Positions 1 through 7,206 of a DNA stretch of 17,809 bases are shown piece after piece. Position 1 is the first letter of the stretch; every line of letters starts with the position of its first letter. Made by a program: the position numbers and the translations under genes. The notes below the pieces were generated by a model. It was given only the letters and a program-made list of their open reading frames with translations. It did no database searches and was not told the DNA's origin. The DNA is from an uncultured Clostridium sp. (lineage in GTDB: Bacteria > Bacillota > Clostridia > Lachnospirales > Lachnospiraceae): assembly GCA_958349075.1 (NCBI GenBank), contig CATWBR010000029.1, forward strand, positions 1-17,809. The letters are read 5' to 3'.

Positions 1-30
1 GGAAGCATTTTATACAAAGAACGGTAGGGG

Positions 31-81
31 AAGCGTAGCGCTTGTTTACATGGAATAATACTATATGATATGAATTAATTC
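31..81 (+). promoter_or_regulatory. Possible promoter and operator region of the permease-dipeptidase operon
   Basis: A TTGTTT (42-47) and a TATGAT (64-69) are spaced by 16 nt, making a weak sigma-A-like promoter upstream of the first permease gene. Two small palindromes sit around it: AAGCG-TAG-CGCTT at 31-43 and GAATTAATTC at 72-81. Either could be a regulator site, perhaps for the LysR protein encoded downstream, but this is inference. The left edge of the window is close, so another promoter further upstream cannot be excluded. Confidence 0.35.
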
Positions 82-107
82 TATTTGAATTAAGAAAGGG
101 GATTTAT

Positions 108-1415
108 ATGATGATTTTTAATTTACCTCCTATTTTGGGTTTGACTCCATTGATTGTTTACATAATTTTGGCCTTCCGTCCAAAGATCCATCCTCTGGTT
201 AATGTTACTATTTGCCTTGCGATCGGAGCGGTCCTTACAAAGACAAACCTTCTTGAATTTGGGGCTGTTTTAACAACTTCACTGGGCTCTTTCCTCGGTC
301 AGGTCGGTTTTATCATCATGATTGGTTCCGGACTGGGGTTGATTTTGAAGGAATCCGGAGTTGCGGAAAATCTTGTACACCTGATGGTACGGAAAATCGG
401 TATCAATTCAATCGGCAGGGCAATCATAGCATCCATGCTTGCGTCGATGTTTATGGTTCTTGTTCTGAGCACACTGACAGGCGGTAACGCGGTCATTGCG
501 CCGATTCTTATCCCCCTGGTTGCCTCTGTGGGAATGACTCCCAGTACATTGGCGATTATCATGCAGACCGCGGGCGTGACCGGCCTTTTCATCAGTCCGT
601 TTTCTCCGCCCATGGTTACGATTATGGAAGTGACTGGACTGGCTTACCCGCAGGTTTTGCTCTATGCCAGCTTACCGGTGTGTATCCCGATGTGGCTGAT
701 TACCTATTTTAATGCAAAGCGGGTGCAAAAGGCAACGGCAGGCATTTGTGACTATCCGGAGGGAACCGCTCTGTCGGTGGATGCTTACAAGGCTTCGCCT
801 GAGGCAAAAAGAGCAACTCTGTTCTTCGGTGTGGCAATGGCGCTTATTGTGGGCTATGGTATTATGTTTAAACTGGGAGTTGCCCATGCGATTACCGTTA
901 TAACGGTGGCCGTGCTGGCAACCGGATTTGGCGCCCGTTTTAAAATTGACAAAACAATTGATTTGTTTATGAAGGGATGTGCGCAGTATTTCTGGATCTT
1001 TATGCTGTTTATTCTGATGGATCCGTTCCTGAATTTTATTTCCAAGAGCGGAGCGTTTGATGCGCTTGTGGAAATCGGTTCACCTTTAGTGGAGAGCGGA
1101 GGGAAAGTTGGATTGGCAATGCTCGCCTCTTTGATTGGTACGTTTGGTATTCAGGGCGCCGCCGTAGCGCAGGCGGTAATGCTTAATACGGTGTTCCGCC
1201 CACTGGTTGATGCAACCGGCCTCAGCATGTATGTCTGGGCAATCGTAATTTTGATTGGTTCACAGATGACATCATTTGCCTATCCCGGCCTTGATATGGT
1301 TGCGGCAACCGGTACGGCGCGCTCCAGTGATATGAAATCTCAGGTAAAACATGGCTGGATGGTAACGGCAGCCACATTGGCTGTGTGCTTTGTAATGGCT
1401 AGCCTGTTTGGATAA
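108..1415 (+). CDS. IT-superfamily (GntP/NhaC-like) membrane permease
   Basis: This 435-residue protein is almost entirely hydrophobic, with roughly ten to twelve predicted membrane spans and no signal peptide. Two loops are typical of the ion-transporter superfamily that includes GntP, CitMHS and NhaC: a Gly/Thr/Pro-rich re-entrant-like stretch near residues 122-135 (STLTGGNAVIAPILIPL) and a second near 160-172 (FISPFSPPM). It probably acts as an ion-coupled uptake system in the cytoplasmic membrane for an organic anion or small peptide-like compound, but the substrate cannot be read from the sequence. The start has an AAAGGGGA ribosome site 6-7 nt upstream; the next codon is also ATG, so the start could be 108 or 111. 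A C69 dipeptidase gene follows after 21 nt, which suggests that the imported substrate is what that enzyme hydrolyses. An NhaC-type antiporter is the main alternative. Confidence 0.75.
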   Translation: MMIFNLPPILGLTPLIVYIILAFRPKIHPLVNVTICLAIGAVLTKTNLLEFGAVLTTSLGSFLGQVGFIIMIGSGLGLILKESGVAENLVHLMVRKIGINSIGRAIIASMLASMFMVLVLSTLTGGNAVIAPILIPLVASVGMTPSTLAIIMQTAGVTGLFISPFSPPMVTIMEVTGLAYPQVLLYASLPVCIPMWLITYFNAKRVQKATAGICDYPEGTALSVDAYKASPEAKRATLFFGVAMALIVGYGIMFKLGVAHAITVITVAVLATGFGARFKIDKTIDLFMKGCAQYFWIFMLFILMDPFLNFISKSGAFDALVEIGSPLVESGGKVGLAMLASLIGTFGIQGAAVAQAVMLNTVFRPLVDATGLSMYVWAIVILIGSQMTSFAYPGLDMVAATGTARSSDMKSQVKHGWMVTAATLAVCFVMASLFG

Positions 1416-1436
1416 TTTGTGGAAGGAGAATAATAT

Positions 1437-2852
1437 ATGTGTTTTATGCTGATTGGCGGTAAAGATGCATTTAAGAACGGAACAATGCTGGGGGGACATA
1501 ATGACGATCTGTTTGGATATGAGGCGGCTTCCCTGGAAATAGTTCCTCATATGATTCATGAGCCGGGAGCTTCGGTGAAACTGCCTACGGGTCCGGTTAT
1601 CCCTCAAACGCGGGAAACGGATCACTGTATCCTGTTAAAAACATTCCGTGGAAATCTGGCCGGAGATACGATAGCTATCAATGAGCACAACGTCTGTCTC
1701 ATGGGTGGGGAAAATCTGGCAATGGATCGCAACGATCGCGCAGCCGCCGCGGATCCCATAGTAGAAAATGGCGTGGCAGGCGGTGTACGCTTTGTGGCGC
1801 TGACACAAAGCAGGACTGCAAGAGAATGCGTAGAGCGGATAGGCCGTTACTATACAGAGTATGGAAACCGTTTTCCATGTGCCGTAGGCGTGTTTGATAC
1901 GGAGGAAGCATGGTATATCGAGGGCGGCGGCGGTTCCACCTGGCTCGCGGTCAGAGTCCCTGACGACTGTTACCTGATTCAGTCCAACGGTTACCGGATC
2001 AATGAAATAGACTGGGATGATACAGAGAACGTACTGTATTCCGAGGGATTAAGGGAGTTTGTAATTTCAAAAGGACTTTGGGATCCCGCTTCGGGTCCGT
2101 TTAACTGGGCCAAGGCATTTGGCCGGAAATTCCTTGAGGATCCCAGTACCTACTATTACAATTCCAGGCGGGTCTGGAGGGCGATTAATTTGCTCTCTTC
2201 CGGGGACTTAGGATCGGATCAGGAAGAATATCCTACGTTTATGAAACCGTCCGAGCCTATCACGACGGAGATGATTATGCGGCTGCTTCGGGATTATAAT
2301 AATGATAACGGTTTCTGTGCGTTTTCGGAGACAGGCGTCAACAGTGATGTGCGGCCGATTGGCGTGCCGCATTGTATACACTCGGCTGTAGTGGAACTGC
2401 ACCGGGGAGTGCCTGCAGAGCTGGGCGGAGTTTTATGGAGCTGCCTGGGGTCCCCACTCACGGCGCCTTACCTTCCGCACCATTTCGGCATTACGGATAT
2501 TGTGCCTGCTTTCCGGGAGGGGGGAGACGTCTATAGCGATACTTCAGCCTTTTGGCAGCTAAGAAAACTGACAAACCTGGCTATGACGGACTTCTGCCGC
2601 TATGCCCCGGCAATTACAAAAGCATGGGGAAAACTGGAACAAAAAGCGTTTGCGATGAAGGATATTGTGGAGGACAGGGCATCAGCCTGTTATGAGACGG
2701 AGCCGGAGAAGGCGAGGGAGCTGCTGACGGCATTTGCAGATAATCTGGATTTTGAAACGCTGAAAACAGCAAAACTGCTCGAAGATGAGTTACATCGGGC
2801 GATTGCGGGAAATCTTTATAAACACTTTGCAAAAGGTAAGTTGGAGTGGTAA
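1437..2852 (+). CDS. C69-family dipeptidase (Ntn-hydrolase fold)
   Basis: This 471-residue protein matches the Lactobacillus PepD/PepDA group (peptidase family C69) in length and layout. It begins Met-Cys, so removal of Met1 exposes Cys2 as the N-terminal nucleophile typical of the family. This supports the start, which also has an AAGGAG site 8 nt upstream. Other family-like parts are GTMLGGHNDD (15-24), INEHNVCLMGGEN (about 82-94), a DP motif near 108 and the block YIEGGGGSTWLAVRVPDD (about 160-177). There is no signal peptide, so it should act in the cytoplasm on dipeptides or related amides. His21 sits where, from memory, family members usually carry Arg in an R-x-x-D motif, which may change substrate choice. 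It probably shares a transcript with the permease 21 nt upstream. A penicillin-acylase-like amidase is a possible alternative. Confidence 0.85.
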   Translation: MCFMLIGGKDAFKNGTMLGGHNDDLFGYEAASLEIVPHMIHEPGASVKLPTGPVIPQTRETDHCILLKTFRGNLAGDTIAINEHNVCLMGGENLAMDRNDRAAAADPIVENGVAGGVRFVALTQSRTARECVERIGRYYTEYGNRFPCAVGVFDTEEAWYIEGGGGSTWLAVRVPDDCYLIQSNGYRINEIDWDDTENVLYSEGLREFVISKGLWDPASGPFNWAKAFGRKFLEDPSTYYYNSRRVWRAINLLSSGDLGSDQEEYPTFMKPSEPITTEMIMRLLRDYNNDNGFCAFSETGVNSDVRPIGVPHCIHSAVVELHRGVPAELGGVLWSCLGSPLTAPYLPHHFGITDIVPAFREGGDVYSDTSAFWQLRKLTNLAMTDFCRYAPAITKAWGKLEQKAFAMKDIVEDRASACYETEPEKARELLTAFADNLDFETLKTAKLLEDELHRAIAGNLYKHFAKGKLEW

Positions 2853-2865
2853 GTTCAGAATATGC

Positions 2866-2902
2866 CAAAGGGCAAATCCATTTTTCAGGGTTTTGCCCTT
2901 TG
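2866..2902 (+). terminator. Hairpin after the dipeptidase gene, probable weak terminator
   Basis: An 11-bp perfect inverted repeat, CAAAGGGCAAA (2866-2876) with TTTGCCCTTTG (2892-2902), encloses a 15-nt loop just after the dipeptidase stop. There is no good U-tract after it, so termination may be partial and the LysR gene downstream may receive read-through. A second hairpin, ACCTGTGCGC-GGA-GCGTGCAGGT (2915-2937, two G-U pairs), follows within 15 nt. Confidence 0.45.
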
Positions 2903-2994
2903 AACGGGGCGGTGACCTGTGCGCGGAGCGTGCAGGTTATCGCTGATGTCTAAAGCTGTTAAAGGCAGGTGATTTCAGCAGGGGGGAATATAAT

Positions 2995-3954
2995 ATGACG
3001 GTTGAGATGGAATATGTTTACGTAGTTTATCAGGAAAAGAGTTTTTCCAAGGCGGCACAGAAGTTGTTTGTAAGCCAGTCGGCGGTCAGCGCGATGGTGA
3101 GAAAAGCAGAGGCAAAAATCGGCTGCCAGATATTTGACAGAAGTACTATCCCTCTTACGGTGACAAAAGAAGGGGAGTACTATATCAGATGCGCGGAGCA
3201 GTTTATGCGGCTGGAGAAAAATATGGATGCCTACTTTAAGGATACGGCGGATATGAAGACCGGCCATTTGTCTGTCGGAAGTTCCTCTTTTTTCTGTGCT
3301 TACCTGCTGGCCGGGCTTCTGAAACGTTTTAAGAATAAGTATCCAGGCGTTTCGGTGGAGATTCATGAGGGGAATATCAAGGAACTGAGGGCGGGGCTGC
3401 TGAATGATTCCATTGACCTTCTGCTGGAGACTGCAATTCCGGCGGATGATGAAGTTGAACGGTATCTGTATGGTTATGAAGAAATTATTCTGGCGGTTCC
3501 TGCGGAATTAGAAGTAAATAAGAAACTGAAGTCCTATCAGATGACATTTGCGCAGGCCAGGGATGGGGCGTTCATCGGGGATGCAATAGAGGCCGTGCCG
3601 ATGCAGGTATTTAAGGAATGCCCTTTCATTCTGTTGAAAGAGGAAAACGATATCTGTATGCGGAGCAGGGAAATTTGCCGTAATGCCTGTTTTGAGCCAA
3701 AAGTTGAACTGTACCTGGATCAGATCATGACGTCTTTTTATGTGGCAAAATCCGGTTCCGGCATTGCGTTTATCAGAAGCAGCCTGCTTAGCCTTGTGTC
3801 GGATACCGATGCGCTGGTCTATTATAAAATAGGCGATCCATTGGCGCGCAGGGAAATATTTATGACCCGCAAAAGAGGGCGGTATACAACAAAAGCAATG
3901 GAAGAATTTTTAAAGCTGTGCAAGATTGGGCATCCCGGGAAATCGCAGCGCTGA
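2995..3954 (+). CDS. LysR-type transcriptional regulator, first copy
   Basis: This 319-residue protein has the LysR architecture: an N-terminal winged helix-turn-helix at about 15-38 (SFSKAAQKLFVSQSAVSAM), a wing ending in the usual LTVTKEGEYYI motif (about 54-64), a linker helix, and a periplasmic-binding-protein-like effector domain from about residue 90 to the end. Such proteins act as tetramers and usually activate nearby genes when bound to a small effector. Its neighbours are the permease and C69 dipeptidase upstream, so that pair is the probable target, possibly with autoregulation. Unlike many LysR genes it lies in the same direction as, and downstream of, its likely target. The start is supported by a purine-rich AGGGGGGAA ribosome site 8-10 nt upstream. 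The family is certain; the target is inferred. Confidence 0.9.
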   Translation: MTVEMEYVYVVYQEKSFSKAAQKLFVSQSAVSAMVRKAEAKIGCQIFDRSTIPLTVTKEGEYYIRCAEQFMRLEKNMDAYFKDTADMKTGHLSVGSSSFFCAYLLAGLLKRFKNKYPGVSVEIHEGNIKELRAGLLNDSIDLLLETAIPADDEVERYLYGYEEIILAVPAELEVNKKLKSYQMTFAQARDGAFIGDAIEAVPMQVFKECPFILLKEENDICMRSREICRNACFEPKVELYLDQIMTSFYVAKSGSGIAFIRSSLLSLVSDTDALVYYKIGDPLARREIFMTRKRGRYTTKAMEEFLKLCKIGHPGKSQR

Positions 3955-4053
3955 CGGCGCCGGATGGGAATGATACCGCTAAAGCGGCCCGCCGCATGCA
4001 GGATTCTTTCTTAGGTAAAACCTGTCGAAAATTATCATATTTTGAGCCATATA

Positions 4054-4105
4054 GAGGCCGCTCCGGTTAGTCCATATCTCTGCCGGAAAGCGGCCTCCCC
4101 TTTTT
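4054..4105 (+). terminator. Intrinsic terminator of the first LysR gene
   Basis: GAGGCCGCT plus CCGG (4054-4066) pairs with CCGG plus AGCGGCCTC (4083-4086, 4089-4097), with an AA bulge, and is followed by CCC and a TTTTT tract (4101-4105). The G+C-rich stem and U-tract fit a Rho-independent terminator reading on the + strand. It insulates the LysR gene from the ABC importer operon. Confidence 0.85.
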
Positions 4106-4217
4106 GCCGTTTCGCGCTGCATAACCCGGGATTTTTGCCAAAAACAGTCGAAAATACCTCTCGGAACGCATCATGGCTGAACTGTTACGGTAATTTCGAT
4201 AATTTCTTTGAAATCCC

Positions 4218-4246
4218 TTGCAAATTTTACAAGAAAATGTAATAAT
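4218..4246 (+). promoter_or_regulatory. Sigma-A promoter of the BMP-type ABC operon
   Basis: TTGCAA (4218-4223) and AATAAT (4241-4246) are separated by 17 nt, and the -10 element is preceded by TGT, an extended -10. It lies about 45 nt upstream of the binding-protein start codon. A nearby TTGACA (4256-4261) looks like a better -35, but the place where its -10 would fall is the ribosome binding site, so it was not chosen. Confidence 0.65.
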
Positions 4247-4291
4247 TGTTCCGTATTGACATTCATTTATCTTAAATGAGGAGGAAAGAAA

Positions 4292-5509
4292 ATGAAAAAA
4301 GTATTAAGCGTGGTACTGTCCGCAGCCATGGCACTTTCTCTCTGTACAGGATGTTCATCTTCATCCGGTAAAGAGACAAGCGCTGCACAGACCAAAGCGG
4401 CTGCATCTGAAGCAGCCGGAGAGACTGCAGAAGCAGGAGAAGAGACAGAAGGTGCAAAGACAGCAGAGGGAGTTATGCCGGCAGTCGCAAAAGAAGATCT
4501 GAAGGTTGGCGTAATCCATATTGGAAACCCGGCAGACGGTTCCGGTTACTCTTATGCACATGATCTTGGTATCGTTGCGATGCAGAAGGCGGTAGGCCTG
4601 GATGACAGCCAGATTATCCGTAAGAACAATGTAGCTGATGATGACCAGACTGCAATTGAGACAGCCATGAGAGAGTGCGTGGAAGAGGGATGCCAGATTA
4701 TCTTCGCCACAAGCTGGGGATACATGGATGCATGTGAAGCTCTTGCAGAAGAGTTCCCGGAAGTTGTATTCTCACACGGTACAGGATATAAATCCAACGG
4801 CGTTAATTTCAATAACTACTTCGGAAGAATTTACCAGTCCAGATACTTATCCGGTATTGCAGCAGGCCTTAAGACAGAGTCCAACAAGATTGGCTACGTC
4901 GGTGCCTGGGGTAAGGATAATGCAGAGGTTACAGGCGGATGCAACGCATTTGCAATGGGCGTTTACTCTGTAAATCCCGACGCAACCGTTTACATCAAAA
5001 CAACGAACAGCTGGTATGATCCGGAAGGCGAGAAGCAGGCGGCAGTTGCTTTAATCAACGAAGGCTGTGACGTAATCGGACAGCACTGCGATACACCAAA
5101 CCCACAGCTTGCTGCTGAGGAAAACGGCGTATTCGGCGTTGGCTATAACTCCGATATGAGCAAAGATGCTCCTAAGGCAGTTCTTACTTCCACCGTTTGG
5201 GATTGGGGCGCATACTATACGACAGCAGTTCAGAGCCTTGCTGACGGAACATGGACTGGCGAGAACTATTTCGGAGGCTTAAAAGAAGGCCTTGTAGACC
5301 TGGCTCCATTATCTGATCTTTGTGCAGAGGGCACAGCAGAGAAGATCGAAGAAGCAAAAGCTAAGATGGTTTCCGGCGAATGGGATGTATTTGACGGCGT
5401 AATCGAGTGCAACGACGGAACAACCGTAGGCACAGAGGGCCAGCATATGTCAGACGCTGATATTACAGGAAACATCCACTGGTATTTCAAGAATGTTGTA
5501 GAGAAATAA
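4292..5509 (+). CDS. BMP-family substrate-binding lipoprotein of an ABC importer
   Basis: This 405-residue protein starts with a lipoprotein signal peptide: two lysines, a hydrophobic core, and a Cys-Thr-Gly-Cys lipobox placing the lipidated cysteine at residue 21. An Ala/Glu/Thr-rich linker (about 22-65) would tether the domain to the outer face of the membrane. The remainder is a type I periplasmic-binding fold of the basic membrane protein (BMP/PnrA-like) family, beginning LKVGVIHIGNPADGSGYSYA (about 70-89), with FNNYFGRIYQSRYLSGIAAG in the middle and GVGYNSDM later. Family members bind purine or pyrimidine nucleosides, but the ligand here is not proven. Codon choice looks more biased than in the genes after it, which fits high expression. 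The start has a GAGGAGG site 8-9 nt upstream. Its ATPase and two permeases follow after an intergenic terminator. Confidence 0.9.
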   Translation: MKKVLSVVLSAAMALSLCTGCSSSSGKETSAAQTKAAASEAAGETAEAGEETEGAKTAEGVMPAVAKEDLKVGVIHIGNPADGSGYSYAHDLGIVAMQKAVGLDDSQIIRKNNVADDDQTAIETAMRECVEEGCQIIFATSWGYMDACEALAEEFPEVVFSHGTGYKSNGVNFNNYFGRIYQSRYLSGIAAGLKTESNKIGYVGAWGKDNAEVTGGCNAFAMGVYSVNPDATVYIKTTNSWYDPEGEKQAAVALINEGCDVIGQHCDTPNPQLAAEENGVFGVGYNSDMSKDAPKAVLTSTVWDWGAYYTTAVQSLADGTWTGENYFGGLKEGLVDLAPLSDLCAEGTAEKIEEAKAKMVSGEWDVFDGVIECNDGTTVGTEGQHMSDADITGNIHWYFKNVVEK

Positions 5510-5581
5510 TTGTAACGGTTTAACAGCTTCAAAGTTACAAATAATGTTTCAATAAATACCACTAAGACAGGCTGAGAGATG

Positions 5582-5637
5582 AGGGATGCTTAAAAATGGT
5601 GAATGACATAAATTCTCATTTTACGGCATCCCTTTTT
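5582..5637 (+). terminator. Intrinsic terminator between the binding-protein and ATPase genes
   Basis: AGGGATGC (5582-5589) pairs with GCATCCCT (5626-5633) and the stem continues inward through AAATG/CATTT and GAAT/ATTC to a loop of about seven bases, with small bulges; TTTTT (5633-5637) follows. This long hairpin and U-tract form a classic Rho-independent terminator. It sits 72 nt after the lipoprotein stop, so it should let the binding protein be made in excess while read-through supplies the membrane components. Confidence 0.85.
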
Positions 5638-5653
5638 GACGCCGACGAATCAC

Positions 5654-5660
5654 GAGGTGA
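5654..5660 (+). promoter_or_regulatory. Ribosome binding site that sets the ATPase start
   Basis: GAGGTGA lies 4 nt before the ATG at 5665. It supports that codon over the in-frame ATG at 5596, which lies inside the terminator hairpin. Confidence 0.75.
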
Positions 5661-5664
5661 AGAT

Positions 5665-7206
5665 ATGACAGAGCAGTATGCCATTGAGTGCAGACAGATT
5701 ACAAAAGTATTCGGAAGTGTGGTCGCCAATGATAAGATCGACCTGTCGGTGAAGTATGGAGAAATCATGGCTCTCCTGGGGGAGAATGGTTCCGGTAAGA
5801 CAACACTTATGAATATGATTTCCGGCATCTATCATCCGGACTCCGGATCAATATTGGTGGGCGGAAAAGAAGTGGCGATCAATTCGCCTGTAGATTCCAG
5901 AAATTTGGGGATTGGAATGATTCATCAGCATTTTAAACTGGTGGATGTATTCAGCGCAATGGATAACATTGTACTTGGGACCAGCGGAAAACGGCTGGGA
6001 AGAAAAGCTTTAAAAGAAAAGATTGAGCAGATCAGCCGGTCTTTTGGACTCGAAATTGAACCAGAAAAGAAAATTTTCGATATGTCTGTCAGCGAGAAAC
6101 AGACGGTGGAAATTTTAAAGGTATTATATAGAGGCGCTCAGATCCTGATTCTGGACGAGCCGACGGCGGTATTGACCCCGCAGGAGACGGACAAATTATT
6201 TGCGATTCTCCGCAAGATGAAGGAGCAGGGCTGCGCAATTATCATTATCACACACAAACTCCATGAAGTACTTTCCATCAGCGACCGGGTGACGATCCTG
6301 AGAAAAGGGCAGAGTATTGAAACGGTCAATACGGCTGAGTGCAATGAAAAGAAGCTGACGGAGCTGATGGTCGGCCGTCCGGTGAGCTTAAATATTGAGC
6401 GTCCGGAGATGGAAAAACGGGAGCCGATTCTGAAAGTCGTGGATCTGACTGTGGACAAGAGCGACGGCTCCATGGCTCTTGACGATGTGTCCTTTGAGAT
6501 TAAAACAGGAGAAATCCTGGGCGTGGCCGGAGTAGCTGGCAGCGGGCAGAAAGAACTCTGCGAGACGCTGACCGGCCTGATGGCGGCAAAACAGGGAGCA
6601 ATCCTCTATCATAAGGAGAACATTGTCGGGAAGACACCGGCAGAGATTATTAAATTGGGAATCAGCATGAGCTTTGTCCCGGAAGACAGGCTGGGTATGG
6701 GGCTGGTAGCTTCCATGGGCATGGTGGACAACATGCTGTTAAAGTCCTATACGGATGGAAAAGGGCCTTTTGTGGAGCGCAAACCGGCCAGGGAGCTGGC
6801 TCAGAAGCTGGTGGATAAGCTGGGAATCGTAACTCCGGGCGTGGATACGCCGGTCCGGCTGATGTCGGGAGGCAATGTCCAGAAGGTGCTTCTCGGACGT
6901 GAGATCGAGTCCAGCCCGCAGGTGCTGATTACGGCCTATCCGGTGCGGGGACTTGATATTAATTCATCCTATACGATCTATGATTTATTAAATGAACAGA
7001 AGAAAAAGGGCGTAGCCGTCATTTATATCGGTGAAGATCTGGACGTACTCTTAGAGCTGTCGGATCGGATCATGGTACTCTGCCACGGCCAGGTAACGGG
7101 AGTTGTCGATGCCAAACACGTGACAAAGGAACAGATTGGACTGATGATGACAGGCACTGAGGCGGCCGAGGCCCTGAAAGGGACGGAAGAGGAGGAGAAA
7201 GCATGA
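5665..7206 (+). CDS. Double ATP-binding subunit of a BMP-type ABC importer (NupO/RbsA-like)
   Basis: With the start at 5665 the protein has 513 residues and two fused nucleotide-binding domains. Domain 1 has Walker A GENGSGKTT (39-47), Q-loop Gln88, a variant signature MSVSEKQ (140-146), Walker B LILDEP (161-166) and H-loop His197. Domain 2 has the degenerate Walker A usual in this subfamily (GVAGSGQKE, about 289-297), signature MSGGNVQK (400-407), and TAYPVRGLD (423-431) where relatives normally read AQPTRGLD. The H-loop His of domain 2 is replaced by GED, as is common in this group. It powers import through the two permeases encoded next; its stop overlaps the next start by ATGA. An earlier in-frame ATG at 5596 would add 23 residues but lies inside the upstream terminator stem, so it is unlikely. 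Confidence 0.92.
   Translation: MTEQYAIECRQITKVFGSVVANDKIDLSVKYGEIMALLGENGSGKTTLMNMISGIYHPDSGSILVGGKEVAINSPVDSRNLGIGMIHQHFKLVDVFSAMDNIVLGTSGKRLGRKALKEKIEQISRSFGLEIEPEKKIFDMSVSEKQTVEILKVLYRGAQILILDEPTAVLTPQETDKLFAILRKMKEQGCAIIIITHKLHEVLSISDRVTILRKGQSIETVNTAECNEKKLTELMVGRPVSLNIERPEMEKREPILKVVDLTVDKSDGSMALDDVSFEIKTGEILGVAGVAGSGQKELCETLTGLMAAKQGAILYHKENIVGKTPAEIIKLGISMSFVPEDRLGMGLVASMGMVDNMLLKSYTDGKGPFVERKPARELAQKLVDKLGIVTPGVDTPVRLMSGGNVQKVLLGREIESSPQVLITAYPVRGLDINSSYTIYDLLNEQKKKGVAVIYIGEDLDVLLELSDRIMVLCHGQVTGVVDAKHVTKEQIGLMMTGTEAAEALKGTEEEEKA

Larger units (their letters stand above)
3955..4291. other. Gene-free interval between the first LysR gene and the ABC operon
   Basis: These 337 bases hold a small hairpin (CCGC-TAAA-GCGG, 3976-3987), the strong terminator at 4054-4105 and the promoter at 4218-4246. 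GTCGAAAAT occurs twice, near 4024 and near 4148, and a partly inverted version (ATTTCGATAATTTC) lies near 4193-4206, so a regulator may bind here, but no operator can be assigned. A possible 66-codon ORF at 4042-4242 runs through both terminator and promoter and was not accepted as a gene. No purine or other riboswitch was recognised. Confidence 0.6.

Noticed and set aside
4042..4242. 66-codon + strand ORF before the ABC operon
   Set aside because: It runs through a strong terminator and the operon promoter, has no ribosome site, and its product resembles nothing I recognise.
4256..4261. Perfect TTGACA upstream of the binding-protein gene
   Set aside because: Its -10 would fall on the ribosome binding site, so it cannot be the promoter of this gene.
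5571..5580. GCTGAGAGAT, resembling the CUGAGA element of a TPP riboswitch
   Set aside because: No second thi-box element (CTGATCTGGGTAAT-like) or closing stem is present; the following sequence is fully explained by a terminator hairpin.
5596..5664. 23-codon N-terminal extension of the ATPase
   Set aside because: The ATG is inside a terminator stem, and the ATG at 5665 has a better ribosome site and begins right where family similarity begins.
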